64,000 nt of DNA from Henriciella sp. (lineage in GTDB: Bacteria > Pseudomonadota > Alphaproteobacteria > Caulobacterales > Hyphomonadaceae), in contig JAEPOM010000003.1 of assembly GCA_017642885.1 (NCBI GenBank), positions 1 to 64,000 of the forward strand, read 5' to 3'. This document shows positions 18,223 through 26,549 of the stretch, in pieces (position 1 is the first letter of the stretch; each line of letters opens with the position of its first letter). The notes beneath the pieces were generated by a model. It had not been told where the DNA came from. It ran no database searches and saw nothing but the letters and a program-made list of their open reading frames with translations. Made by a program: the position numbers and the translations under genes.

Positions 18223-18639
18223 TTAATCGTCGCGAACGACCCGTTCGTTGCGCTCGTGACGTTCCTGCGCCTCAAGGCTGAGCGTCGCTGTTGGTCGCGC
18301 CTCAAGTCGACGCAGACCAATTGGTTCGCCGGTATCATCGCAATAGCCGTAAGTGCCAGCATCGATACGGCGGATCGCGGCGTCGATTTTCGAAATCAAT
18401 TTGCGCTGGCGATCACGGGTGCGCAGTTCAAGCGCTTTGTCGCTCTCCGCAGACGCACGATCAACCAGATCCGGATGATTGGACGACTCTGCACGCAGAT
18501 TTCCGATGGTGACTTTCGCGCCATCGAGAATGTCGTTTTTCCAGTCTTCAAGCTTCTTTCGGAAGTAAGCTTTCTGCTTGGAATTCATGAAGTCTTCTTT
18601 GTTAGACGGTGTGTAACCTTCGAGATCAAAGTCAGCCAT
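18223..18639 (-). CDS. dksA: RNA polymerase-binding transcription factor DksA
   Basis: A 138-residue DksA. The N-terminal helical coiled coil includes the polymerase secondary-channel tip (DLVDRASAESDKALELRTRDR, where the two acidic residues are expected). The C-terminal finger is YGYCDDTGEPIGLRRLEARPTA. Only the first of the four zinc cysteines is kept (C-D-D-T, then L-S-L-E-A), as in other one-cysteine alphaproteobacterial DksA proteins, which can work without zinc and sense oxidation poorly. DksA with ppGpp redirects transcription on starvation. It lies 94 bp upstream of the fliM-like gene on the same strand. Confidence 0.9.
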   Translation of the reverse strand: MADFDLEGYTPSNKEDFMNSKQKAYFRKKLEDWKNDILDGAKVTIGNLRAESSNHPDLVDRASAESDKALELRTRDRQRKLISKIDAAIRRIDAGTYGYCDDTGEPIGLRRLEARPTATLSLEAQERHERNERVVRDD

Positions 18640-18873
18640 GGAATCAAAAATCCTCTACCGAGTTTGCGCGCCCTATACTGCGGACGGAATAGATACGCAA
18701 TCGCAATAATCAGACCAATTAGGTCCTGAACCTACGCTGAATTGTGGCGGAGGCTGGGCTAGTACACGACTTTTGCAGCTCCACAGGTAACGAAGACTTG
18801 ATTTAAACCACACCTCTGTGCGCTAAAGGGGGAGGCACACTGCGAACATTAAAGACAGGACCGGCCGAGTAGA

Positions 18874-20169
18874 ATGACGTCCCGCTGGCGCCAACGTGAA
18901 ATTGAGCGACCGTCAACCTGGCGGCAGTCGCTTTTATTCAATAGTTTGATCCTGTTAATCCCGATTTTCGCGGCTCGCATCCTGATTGCTGCGTACACAT
19001 CCGACATCGCCACCGATCCTCTCAGCCTCGAGGCCCGCACCGAAACGCGGCAGCAAATCGAATCAGAATTTCGAAAACTCCCCGCTCCTTTGGGCGAAGA
19101 ACGGCGACTGTGGGCGGCGCGTATCGATCAGACCCTACAAGAACGCGATTTCTCCGCTGCACGGGGATATCTTCTCGCAGCGCCGTTGATGCTCAACAAA
19201 CAAGACGCGGCCGCCGTGCTCGCCGCTGCGGATGCCGAGAGCTCAGGCAGCCGAGACCAGCGATTGGCGCGTGCTGCCCTGCTCTTCCTACCCGAAGAAC
19301 TCCGCGCCAGCTATCAGCGTTCCATCGCACCGCCAAAAATGCCGGACGGTACCGAAGTATCTCCTGAAACCACAGAAGAGGTTGAGGACAGCACACCAGA
19401 GGCCGAGAACGACGCGCCTGAAGGAGCCGCGAGTACAACGCGAAATTCTGCACAATTGGCGCCTCTAAATGAACCGTTCGCGGGCCAACGATCCTTTTTC
19501 CTTCTCGGAGACCCGGCCGACCTCACTCGTCGCAGCCAGCGTTGGCTTGCTGAGGAACAGGTCGACAGTCTGCAATTGCGGTTGCGCGCCCTCGGCCTGC
19601 TCACACAAGATGACCCAGACGCAGAAGCGCAGGCGATGTTCGAAGCCGCTTCAATCATGCGCGCCGCGCACCGCGCCGGCCGCCTGAGTGATCGGTTCGC
19701 TAGCTATCTCAAAAGCCGCGTGGAAGACGCATTGCCTGAAGAGATATTGCGGGCTGAGCTGAACACAGCCTTCGAGACTGTCATGACCACCGAAGCGCGA
19801 ACCGTCGAAGTGCTAGACGCGTATCGTCGGGCTTTGCAACCGGAAGCTCAGGACCGCCTCGTACGCGACATGGTGATCATCGCTCGCATCGCGGAACTAA
19901 CCAGTTCCTCTGGAGCCATCACCCTCGTCGAACAGGCAACGACCCCCGAAGACATGCGACGTGCCTTGCTCTTGTCTGAATCCGGCGGTCATCGCTCTGT
20001 CGCGCTTGCACGGGAAATGGGTCCCGAAGTGCTTTCGCTCGCGCAGATTGGCGTCAAATGGAGCCGTATCCTGGTCTTTCAGGTCATGGGGCTGATGGCC
20101 CTCGGCATGGCCTTGATCTGGACGACCCTGTCTGCGCTTACACAGGTCGAGGCTATTCGCCTGCGCTAG
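18874..20169 (+). CDS. Unknown protein with terminal membrane helices
   Basis: A 431-residue protein of unknown function. It has a basic N-terminus, one membrane helix at about residues 19-42 (SLLFNSLILLIPIFAARILIA), a long hydrophilic helical middle (45-385), and a second membrane helix near the C-terminus (about 400-422, ILVFQVMGLMALGMALIW). Residues about 150-185 are a Pro/Glu/Thr/Ser-rich acidic linker that splits the middle into two helical-repeat-like halves. The topology suggests a large periplasmic domain anchored at both ends. It converges on marC with a 4-bp overlap. The start has only a weak ribosome site. Confidence 0.7.
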   Translation: MTSRWRQREIERPSTWRQSLLFNSLILLIPIFAARILIAAYTSDIATDPLSLEARTETRQQIESEFRKLPAPLGEERRLWAARIDQTLQERDFSAARGYLLAAPLMLNKQDAAAVLAAADAESSGSRDQRLARAALLFLPEELRASYQRSIAPPKMPDGTEVSPETTEEVEDSTPEAENDAPEGAASTTRNSAQLAPLNEPFAGQRSFFLLGDPADLTRRSQRWLAEEQVDSLQLRLRALGLLTQDDPDAEAQAMFEAASIMRAAHRAGRLSDRFASYLKSRVEDALPEEILRAELNTAFETVMTTEARTVEVLDAYRRALQPEAQDRLVRDMVIIARIAELTSSSGAITLVEQATTPEDMRRALLLSESGGHRSVALAREMGPEVLSLAQIGVKWSRILVFQVMGLMALGMALIWTTLSALTQVEAIRLR

Positions 20170-20816
20170 AGGCCAAACGCGCCCTTGATGCCATCGATCA
20201 GCAATTGCACCGAAAGCGCTGCGAGGATCACGCCGAATATCCGGGTAATCGCACCGGCAATGGCTTCGCCCATAGCTTTCACCAAAGGTCCGGCGGCAAG
20301 GAAGATCAGCAAACAGATCAGCATGTTGGCAAGGATTGCGCTGAGAACTGCGCCTTTGCCGATCCAGTCGCTGTGCTGGGACATGTAGAGCATTGCCGTC
20401 GCGATCGACCCCGGGCCTGCGAGCATGGGAATACCGAGCGGGAAGACCGACACATCGTCCAGGTGATCTGGTGTTTCTTCGGAGTCCGCAAGAACCGACT
20501 CAGCGCGATTTTCCCTGCGTTCCGTACGCTTTTCGAAAACCATGTCGAGCGCGATGATGAAGAGCAGGATTCCGCCCGCCGCGCGGAACGCATCGATCGT
20601 GATGTGCAGCTTATCCAGCAACCACGCGCCAAAGAAAGCAAAGCCGAAAATGATCAGCGTGCCGACCAGAACCGAACGGATCGCCATTGATCGGCGATAG
20701 CTCGCCGGGCCGCGGACCGTCAGTGACGCGAATACGGGCGCAACACCCGGCGCATCAATAAGGACGAAGAACGTCACAAATGATGCCATAAAGATTGAAA
20801 TGAACTCGCCCGACAT
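20166..20816 (-). CDS. MarC-family membrane protein (UPF0056)
   Basis: A 216-residue protein with six hydrophobic helices. Family hallmarks are FFVLIDAPGVAPVFASLT near residues 16-33, FRAAGGILLFIIALDM (about 78-93), and FPLGIPMLAGPGSIATAML (about 124-142), whose PLxIPxxAGPG motif is diagnostic. A charged cytoplasmic loop of about 30 residues separates helices 3 and 4. Despite the name, MarC proteins are not shown to confer multidrug resistance, and their transport role is unknown. GGAG is upstream. Confidence 0.88.
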   Translation of the reverse strand: MSGEFISIFMASFVTFFVLIDAPGVAPVFASLTVRGPASYRRSMAIRSVLVGTLIIFGFAFFGAWLLDKLHITIDAFRAAGGILLFIIALDMVFEKRTERRENRAESVLADSEETPDHLDDVSVFPLGIPMLAGPGSIATAMLYMSQHSDWIGKGAVLSAILANMLICLLIFLAAGPLVKAMGEAIAGAITRIFGVILAALSVQLLIDGIKGAFGL

Positions 20817-20852
20817 GGCCGTGGCTCCTTCGACTGGAATTGAGGCTGCCCT

Positions 20853-21164
20853 CTATCCCTGATCTTTCAAGGCGTCGAGGATCTCTGCCACATCGGGATG
20901 CAACTCGGGTTTGCCAGAACGCATAGCCACGACACTCGGCGCCGTCTCCCCAGACGAAAGCGCCAAAATCATGCGGTGTCCCCGCAGGCGTTGCAGCAAT
21001 CCCTGCAATCCCTTGGACCCATCAGCCCGCACCAGAACCTCATGTCCGATATCCACGCAAATCGTCTCTGGCGCCTGTTCAGACTCGATCAGGGCGATGC
21101 CTTCATCCAGAGAAACGACTGGAGCGGGGTTCGGAAGTTCAATCATACCAGACGTGTCAGCCAT
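20853..21164 (-). CDS. Unknown small protein coupled to flbT
   Basis: A 103-residue acidic soluble protein. It overlaps flbT by 8 bp, with GGAGG inside the flbT end, so it is translationally coupled. In most relatives flbT is next to flaF, but this protein lacks the FlaF pattern (a helical, Tyr/Gln-rich start). Instead it reads as an alternating alpha/beta domain: TICVDIGHEVLVRADGSKG, then LLQRLRGHRMILALSSG. A flagellar or secretion role is inferred from position only. Confidence 0.65.
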   Translation of the reverse strand: MADTSGMIELPNPAPVVSLDEGIALIESEQAPETICVDIGHEVLVRADGSKGLQGLLQRLRGHRMILALSSGETAPSVVAMRSGKPELHPDVAEILDALKDQG

Positions 21165-21543
21165 TCTCTGCCTCCGCCGCCTTCATTAGCTTTCGGCAAC
21201 GGGTTAGCGCCCTATAGGTCTCACCAGCCGCACAGGCTGCTGAAATCTCGATTAGGCGTCCCCGCGCCTCTTCGTCCTCGGTTTCTCCAATGGCCGCGGC
21301 AATGGCGGTCACTGCCTGATCATACAGCGTCCCTTCAGTCTCTCCGGTCAGATACATTTGCATGACGGCGAAATAGAGGTGCTCGAGAGGCGTCTGGGTC
21401 GCATCTGGATCCAACACGTCCTTTTGACGTAAAACCCGTGCTTGATTCTGCAGTAGAATGGTCCCGCGTCGTTCGCCATTGCGCAGCACTGCGCCGTTCA
21501 CGACGACAGCCTCCTTTGGCTTGAGCGACAGTTTCAGCGGCAT
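21157..21543 (-). CDS. flbT: Flagellin synthesis regulator FlbT
   Basis: A 128-residue FlbT. The N-terminal beta part (MPLKLSLKPKEAVVVNGAVLRNGERRGTI in two blocks, rich in GAVL and NG turns) and QNQARVLRQKDVLDPDATQTP are characteristic, followed by a helical C-terminus. In Caulobacter FlbT binds the 5' leader of flagellin mRNA and destabilises it until the hook is complete, working against FlaF. GGGAG precedes the ATG. No flagellin gene and no flaF are visible within the window. Confidence 0.88.
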   Translation of the reverse strand: MPLKLSLKPKEAVVVNGAVLRNGERRGTILLQNQARVLRQKDVLDPDATQTPLEHLYFAVMQMYLTGETEGTLYDQAVTAIAAAIGETEDEEARGRLIEISAACAAGETYRALTRCRKLMKAAEAENG

Positions 21544-21772
21544 ACACCACTCCCATTCAGATGCGACAACTTAGGCGCGCAATGGTTAACGCGGGCTTTC
21601 GTATCGGTAACACTGCAATGAAAGCCCATATAAATCCGTGTGTTAGGCATCGGTGAAAACATCCGATCTCGACCAGAAAGCGAATCACAGCCCTGTCGCC
21701 GCGTTAGCGCTTGCTTCTGCGATTACCGGCCTTATCCTTAGCGTAAACGTCAAGCTAACCTGAGGACCTCCC

Positions 21773-22642
21773 ATGCGCTTTGAAGGCACCGATAACTATG
21801 TCGCCACCGATGATTTGCGGGTGGCCGTGAATGCCGCGATTCAGCTGGAGCGTCCGCTACTGATCAAAGGCGAGCCTGGCACCGGCAAGACCGTGCTGGC
21901 CATCGAAGTTGCCAAAGCGCTCGATTGCGAGCTGATCGAGTGGCACATCAAATCGACCACCAAAGCGGCCCAGGGCCTCTATGAGTATGATGCAGTTTCT
22001 CGTCTGCGTGACGGCCAGATGGGCGAAGAGCGTGCCAAGGACGTCAAGAACTACATCAAGAAAGGCAAGCTTTGGGAAGCCTTCACCGCCAAGAAGCGCC
22101 CGATCCTGTTGATCGATGAGATCGATAAAGCCGACATCGAATTTCCAAACGATCTTCTTCAGGAACTCGATCGCATGGAATTTTATGTCTACGAGACAGA
22201 CGAAACGGTGAAAGCCAAGCAGCGCCCCATCGTGATCATCACATCGAACAATGAAAAAGAGCTGCCAGACGCGTTCCTGCGTCGCTGCTTCTTCCACTTC
22301 ATCAAGTTCCCGGACGAGCAGACGATGAAAGAAATCATCGATGTCCACTATCCGGGCATCAAGGAGAAGCTCGTCTCTGACGCGCTGACCACTTTCTACT
22401 CCATGCGGGAAGTGCCCGGTATGAAGAAGAAACCTTCAACCTCAGAACTTCTGGACTGGCTGAAACTCCTGATGAACGAAGATGTGGATCTTGAGACCTT
22501 GCGCGAGCAGGATCCGGAGAAGCTGACCCCGCCTCTGCACGGCGCGCTGCTCAAGAATGAGCAAGATGTCGCTTTGTTCGAACGCCTCGCTTTCCTCAAC
22601 CGCCGTCAGTCGGGTCCAACCCCGCGCGGACCAGCCGGCTAA
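21773..22642 (+). CDS. MoxR-family AAA+ ATPase
   Basis: A 289-residue AAA+ ATPase. Walker A is GEPGTGKT (about residues 38-45), Walker B is ILLIDEIDKAD (about 111-121), sensor 1 is IITSNNEKELPDAFLRR, and the arginine-finger region lies in the last. MoxR proteins are chaperone-like ATPases that usually act with a von Willebrand factor A protein encoded next door. Here the next gene is the convergent tlyA, so the VWA partner must be elsewhere. AGGA precedes the ATG at good spacing. Confidence 0.9.
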   Translation: MRFEGTDNYVATDDLRVAVNAAIQLERPLLIKGEPGTGKTVLAIEVAKALDCELIEWHIKSTTKAAQGLYEYDAVSRLRDGQMGEERAKDVKNYIKKGKLWEAFTAKKRPILLIDEIDKADIEFPNDLLQELDRMEFYVYETDETVKAKQRPIVIITSNNEKELPDAFLRRCFFHFIKFPDEQTMKEIIDVHYPGIKEKLVSDALTTFYSMREVPGMKKKPSTSELLDWLKLLMNEDVDLETLREQDPEKLTPPLHGALLKNEQDVALFERLAFLNRRQSGPTPRGPAG

Positions 22643-23376
22643 GCGCGCACCGCGTAGACCAATCGCTCAGCATTGCCGTCACCGCCTTTGATCGGGCTGT
22701 CGGCGCGTGCTCTGACGCGCCAGCCTTGCTCGGCGAGCCAATCAACAAATACCTGTTCGGCGCGCTCGGTAGCGGCGGCGTCATTGACGATACCGCCTTT
22801 GCCGATGTGCTCGCGGCCCACTTCGAACTGAGGTTTGAACAAGGCGATGAACTGTGCGTCCGCGGCTGCCAATGAAAGCGGTTTGCTCAGCAGCTTGTGA
22901 AGCGAGATGAAACTTGCGTCGCAAACCACGAGCTGAGGGGCCTGTCCGAGCATCTCCGGCGTCAGTTTGCGCGCATCCGTAGCTTCCAGAGACTTGACCC
23001 GCGGATCAGACCGGAGGCGGACATGTAACTGATCGCGTCCGACATCCACAGCGACAACGGAGCTGGCACCGCGCGCCAACAAGACCTCAGTGAAACCGCC
23101 GGTTGAGGCTCCGACATCAAGGCAATGCAATTCGCTCGGATCAACGCCAAAAACCTCCAACGCGCCCGCGAGCTTCATACCGGCACGCGACACCCAGGGG
23201 TGCTCTGCTTCCGCAATGATTGAAGCCGACATGGAAATCTTTTCGGAAGGCTTGCGAACAACCCGGCCTGAGACGCTCACGTTCCCGGCTGCGATCGCGG
23301 CCTGCGCGGCGGCACGGCTCTCGAAATGGCCGAGCGCGACAAGAATTTTGTCGGCGCGATCAAGTTTCTCTGTCAC
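22639..23376 (-). CDS. tlyA: TlyA-family rRNA 2'-O-methyltransferase
   Basis: A 245-residue protein with an N-terminal S4 RNA-binding domain (about residues 5-60: RADKILVALGHFESRAAAQA, with GNVSVSGRVVRKPSEKI) and an FtsJ-like SAM methyltransferase domain. Motif I is CLDVGASTGGFTEVLLARGA, and LVVCDASFISLHK carries the catalytic-type Asp. TlyA methylates C1409 of 16S and C1920 of 23S rRNA, or only one of them depending on type. GTG start at 23376 with GGAG nine bases upstream. It overlaps the convergent moxR gene by 4 bp. Confidence 0.9.
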   Translation of the reverse strand: MTEKLDRADKILVALGHFESRAAAQAAIAAGNVSVSGRVVRKPSEKISMSASIIAEAEHPWVSRAGMKLAGALEVFGVDPSELHCLDVGASTGGFTEVLLARGASSVVAVDVGRDQLHVRLRSDPRVKSLEATDARKLTPEMLGQAPQLVVCDASFISLHKLLSKPLSLAAADAQFIALFKPQFEVGREHIGKGGIVNDAAATERAEQVFVDWLAEQGWRVRARADSPIKGGDGNAERLVYAVRA

Positions 23377-23435
23377 GGCTGACTTCTCCAGCGAACGCTC
23401 TACACTCTAAGACAACAGCCAATGGAGCCCTTCAC

Positions 23436-24011
23436 ATGATCCGTAAAGCCCTGCTCGCCGCCAGTCTTCCCCTTGTCGCCTGCGCACACGCGCCCGCGCA
23501 AGACGAGCCGCCAACCTTGCCAACAGCCGCAGAGCTGCCCGGACCAGAAGCGGGCGTGTTTCCGAGTATGCTCCGCATGGGCGGTGATATTGTCGGCGCG
23601 GATGGCCGTGTGATCGGCGCGCTCAACATTCTCGATGGACCGAACGGACTGATGCTTGAAGCGACAATTGAACCCGGCGGCCTGGCCCCAGGCTGGCACG
23701 GTCTGCATCTGCACCAGGTTGGTGATTGCAGCGATACGGGAACGTTCAAACTGTCCGGCGGGCATGTCGGCAAGATCGAAAACGGCCATGGCTTGCTCAA
23801 TCCCAAAGGTCCTGAAGCAGGCGATGTTCCGAACATCTGGGCGGCAGCAGACGGATCAGCAGGGTATGAGGCTTTCACCACGCTGATCAGCGGCGCTGAG
23901 CTCGCCGACGAAAATGGCACGGCCCTGATCATCCACCAGAATCGCGACGATCACATGACCCAACCCATCGGCGGAGCGGGCCCACGCGTGGCCTGCGCCG
24001 TAATCGAGTAG
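23436..24011 (+). CDS. sodC: Lipoprotein Cu/Zn superoxide dismutase, altered Zn site
   Basis: A 191-residue exported SOD with a lipobox (PLVAC, Cys16). Metal ligands by pattern: His91 and His93 (GLHLHQVGDCSD), bridging His110 (GGH), His118 (NGHGLLNP), Asp130 (AGD), and copper His167 (IIHQ). Cys98 and Cys187 form the family disulfide, and Arg184 is the guiding arginine. The position before AGD that normally holds the third zinc histidine is Glu127 (GPEAGDVPN). Glutamate can bind zinc, so activity is not excluded, but the site is altered. The protein should remove periplasmic superoxide. The ATG follows GGAG, and the frame is open upstream through the tlyA promoter. Confidence 0.88.
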   Translation: MIRKALLAASLPLVACAHAPAQDEPPTLPTAAELPGPEAGVFPSMLRMGGDIVGADGRVIGALNILDGPNGLMLEATIEPGGLAPGWHGLHLHQVGDCSDTGTFKLSGGHVGKIENGHGLLNPKGPEAGDVPNIWAAADGSAGYEAFTTLISGAELADENGTALIIHQNRDDHMTQPIGGAGPRVACAVIE

Positions 24012-24013
24012 GT

Positions 24014-25684
24014 TCAGTCCAGCGTCTTAGCGACCCGGAATCCGATCCGGTCATCCCGCCGACTGGCAGGTTCAGCACCGCGCATGGCGGAGCGGACATA
24101 GGATGGAACTTTGGTGTAATCACCGCCGCGCACAGGGCGTGAGCAGTTCGCGCTGCCGGGCATCGCACTGCCATCCTTAGGCAGGCCTGCATAAGAGTTG
24201 CGGAAGCAATCGGCCGTCCATTCGGCGATGTTGCCATGCATGTCATGCAGACCAAACGCGTTCGGTGCGTATGATCCAACATCAACAGGCATGCGAAGGT
24301 ATCCGCCTCCTATCGGTTCGTTCGCGTAGGACCGCTGGCCATTATAGTTCGCTTGTTCGCTCGTAATTTCCTCGCCCGTATGGAAAGGCGTGGATGTACC
24401 CGCGCGCGCCGCATATTCCCATTCAGCCTCGGACAGGAGGCGATATGGCGCTCCATCCACCTTGGAATTCAACCAGTCTATGTAGGCTTCTGCATCCTTG
24501 GCATTCACTTGCATGACCGGGCGCTGGGCCCCCATCCACAAGACGTCTTTGCGGAAATCTGCGGTTGGATCATGATCCTGGCATCCGCCATCGGCGCGGC
24601 AAGCTGCGTATTCGCCAAAGGTGATTTCATATTTACCGGCAGCAAATCGAGCGACCGAAACCTCGCGCAGCGGTCCCTCATTGTCGAAACGTCGGTACTC
24701 ATCGCTCGGTGACCCCATAGTGAAAACTCCGGCGGGCAGCACGACCATTTCCGGGCAGGTGTCGCAGTCCTGGAAGACGGAAAAATCTGTGATTGCGGGC
24801 ACCGGTTCCACGATCGGCGTGGAGCCAGAAGCTTCCTCAATGGGCTCACCATCTTCGCCAAGCTCACGCCCTGCGCCGCCAATGGGGAGTCTGATCGCCG
24901 CGCTCACAATGCTCGGTGCAGACTTGGCGCAATCTCCAAAACAGAAATCTTCGCCAATGAGCCCGGAATTATAGAACGGAGTCTGCGCCCCGCCGGTCGC
25001 TTGGTTGACCTGATCGGCGACACGTTTGAAGACCTGTTCGGCGATCAGGCCGTCCTGTTGGATAACTTGCGCCAGTGCCGCCGTATAAGGGCTGTTCACC
25101 CCTGCTCCATCAGTCGCCGTGAACCCTGGCTCCGTCGAGTATGACACGAGCAATCCGCGCGAGCGCGCGACCGCAGCCAGACCGCCAGAACCGGCTGAAC
25201 GACTGGAACTGGGTAGCGGATTGTTCCGACATGCATCGAGGACCACGAAATTCACACCATTCCCAGCGGAGCGGACATGCTGGAGCGCTTGACCAAGCCG
25301 GGGGGCCTGGGCCCAGACATCCTGTTCGGTCCGCGCATTCGCATCGACCGGAATAAGATAATTGTAGCCTTCAGACTGAATGCCGTGCCCGGCAAAATAG
25401 ATCAGTCCCACTGCGTCCGGCCCGCCTGCCCGTAAGCGCGCACCATGTGCAGCGAAGGCGTCCTCCATTTCGTCTTCGGTTGCGTCGACGAGCAAGTTCA
25501 CCCGAAACCCAACCGCTTCCAGCGATCGCTTCATCAAGCGCGCATCATTTGCGGGATTGGCGAGCGCCCACCCGGTTGTCTCATACTTGCTATTGCCGAT
25601 GACAAGCGCGATGCGCGCCTCAGCAAAGGCGATAACCGGTAAAAACAGGCTAAGAAAAACAGATATCAGTGCGCGTTTAATCAT
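24014..25684 (-). CDS. Secreted caspase-like (C14) protein fused to SUMF1/FGE fold
   Basis: A 556-residue exported protein with a signal peptide (residues 1-21). The caspase/metacaspase fold spans about 22-250 with the catalytic pair His100 (YFAGHG) and Cys152 (DACRNNP). A linker follows, then a formylglycine-generating-enzyme-like domain (about 310-556; [31 protein letters not shown]-type core, [18 protein letters not shown]). The FGE domain lacks the two redox cysteines of true FGE, so it is probably a non-catalytic binding module. Such fusions are known in bacteria, with unknown substrates. The ATG at 25684 is preferred over the GTG four codons upstream because GGAG is better spaced. Confidence 0.87.
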   Translation of the reverse strand: MIKRALISVFLSLFLPVIAFAEARIALVIGNSKYETTGWALANPANDARLMKRSLEAVGFRVNLLVDATEDEMEDAFAAHGARLRAGGPDAVGLIYFAGHGIQSEGYNYLIPVDANARTEQDVWAQAPRLGQALQHVRSAGNGVNFVVLDACRNNPLPSSSRSAGSGGLAAVARSRGLLVSYSTEPGFTATDGAGVNSPYTAALAQVIQQDGLIAEQVFKRVADQVNQATGGAQTPFYNSGLIGEDFCFGDCAKSAPSIVSAAIRLPIGGAGRELGEDGEPIEEASGSTPIVEPVPAITDFSVFQDCDTCPEMVVLPAGVFTMGSPSDEYRRFDNEGPLREVSVARFAAGKYEITFGEYAACRADGGCQDHDPTADFRKDVLWMGAQRPVMQVNAKDAEAYIDWLNSKVDGAPYRLLSEAEWEYAARAGTSTPFHTGEEITSEQANYNGQRSYANEPIGGGYLRMPVDVGSYAPNAFGLHDMHGNIAEWTADCFRNSYAGLPKDGSAMPGSANCSRPVRGGDYTKVPSYVRSAMRGAEPASRRDDRIGFRVAKTLD

Positions 25685-25802
25685 GTCCGCGTCCACTCCA
25701 CTTGCGCTGATCCGAAGATGTCCCCTCTTCAGGCCTCACGCCCCCTTGGCGCGAATATCAGCATAGGGTTCGCGGAAATTCCAGTCGAAAGTAAGGCAGG
25801 GA

Positions 25803-26468
25803 TCAGGCGTACGCGTACGGCCCACCTTTTTCCAGCGCCGCCTGATAGGCGGGCCGCGCGTGGATGCGCTCCAGAAAGGCGTTGATATGCGGCATAGCTG
25901 AGAGGTCCGCTCGAGTTGCAGCGGCTTCGAGCGGGAAACTCATCATGATGTCCGCTCCTGTGAGCGTCCCACCAACAAAGTACCCCGTTTTCTCAAGCGA
26001 GGTGTTCCACCACTTGGTGTGCTCAGCGATCCGCGGATCAATGAAACCCTCTTCGGCACTGGCTGATACCCGTCGCACGATTGGCCTCATCAGCGCCGGG
26101 GCACGGTCGGGTAGCCGCGAGAAGACGAGCTTCAGCAACAGATTGGTCATCGCGGACCCCTCGGCATAGTGCAGCCAGTAAGTGTAATCCCGGCCTTCTT
26201 GCGTGCCCTTAGCGGGTTTCAAACGCCCGTTCTGATCATACGTATCAATCAGGTACTCAAAGATCGCTCCGGTTTCTGCGACTGAGATATCTCCGTCTGA
26301 AATGACCGGAGACTTTCCTAGCGGATGCACGGCATAGAGCTCGGGCGGCGCGAGGGAGGTGACCGGGTCGCGGTTATATCGCTTCACTTCATAGGGAACG
26401 CCAAGTTCCTCAAGCAGCCACAGAACGCGCTGAGAGCGTGAGTCTTCCAAGTGGTGAACAATGATCAT
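25803..26468 (-). CDS. Glutathione S-transferase
   Basis: A 221-residue cytosolic GST. The N-terminal thioredoxin-fold domain (about 1-80) has HLEDSRSQRVLWLLEELGVPYE with the active-site Ser in SRSQR, then HPLGKSPVI (the cis-Pro) and VAETGAIFEYLID (the Glu-Thr/Ser glutathione contact). The C-terminal helical domain contains the family N-cap box region TLTGADIMMSFPLEAA. The substrate is unknown. AGGAGG precedes the start. It is monocistronic. Confidence 0.9.
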   Translation of the reverse strand: MIIVHHLEDSRSQRVLWLLEELGVPYEVKRYNRDPVTSLAPPELYAVHPLGKSPVISDGDISVAETGAIFEYLIDTYDQNGRLKPAKGTQEGRDYTYWLHYAEGSAMTNLLLKLVFSRLPDRAPALMRPIVRRVSASAEEGFIDPRIAEHTKWWNTSLEKTGYFVGGTLTGADIMMSFPLEAAATRADLSAMPHINAFLERIHARPAYQAALEKGGPYAYA

Positions 26469-26549
26469 GACGCCCTCCTAAAACGATCCTTGAAGAGGAC
26501 GTAATGCAGATGTGTTGGTGAGCAAGTCGCTCAAGCAGCCGACGCAGAC

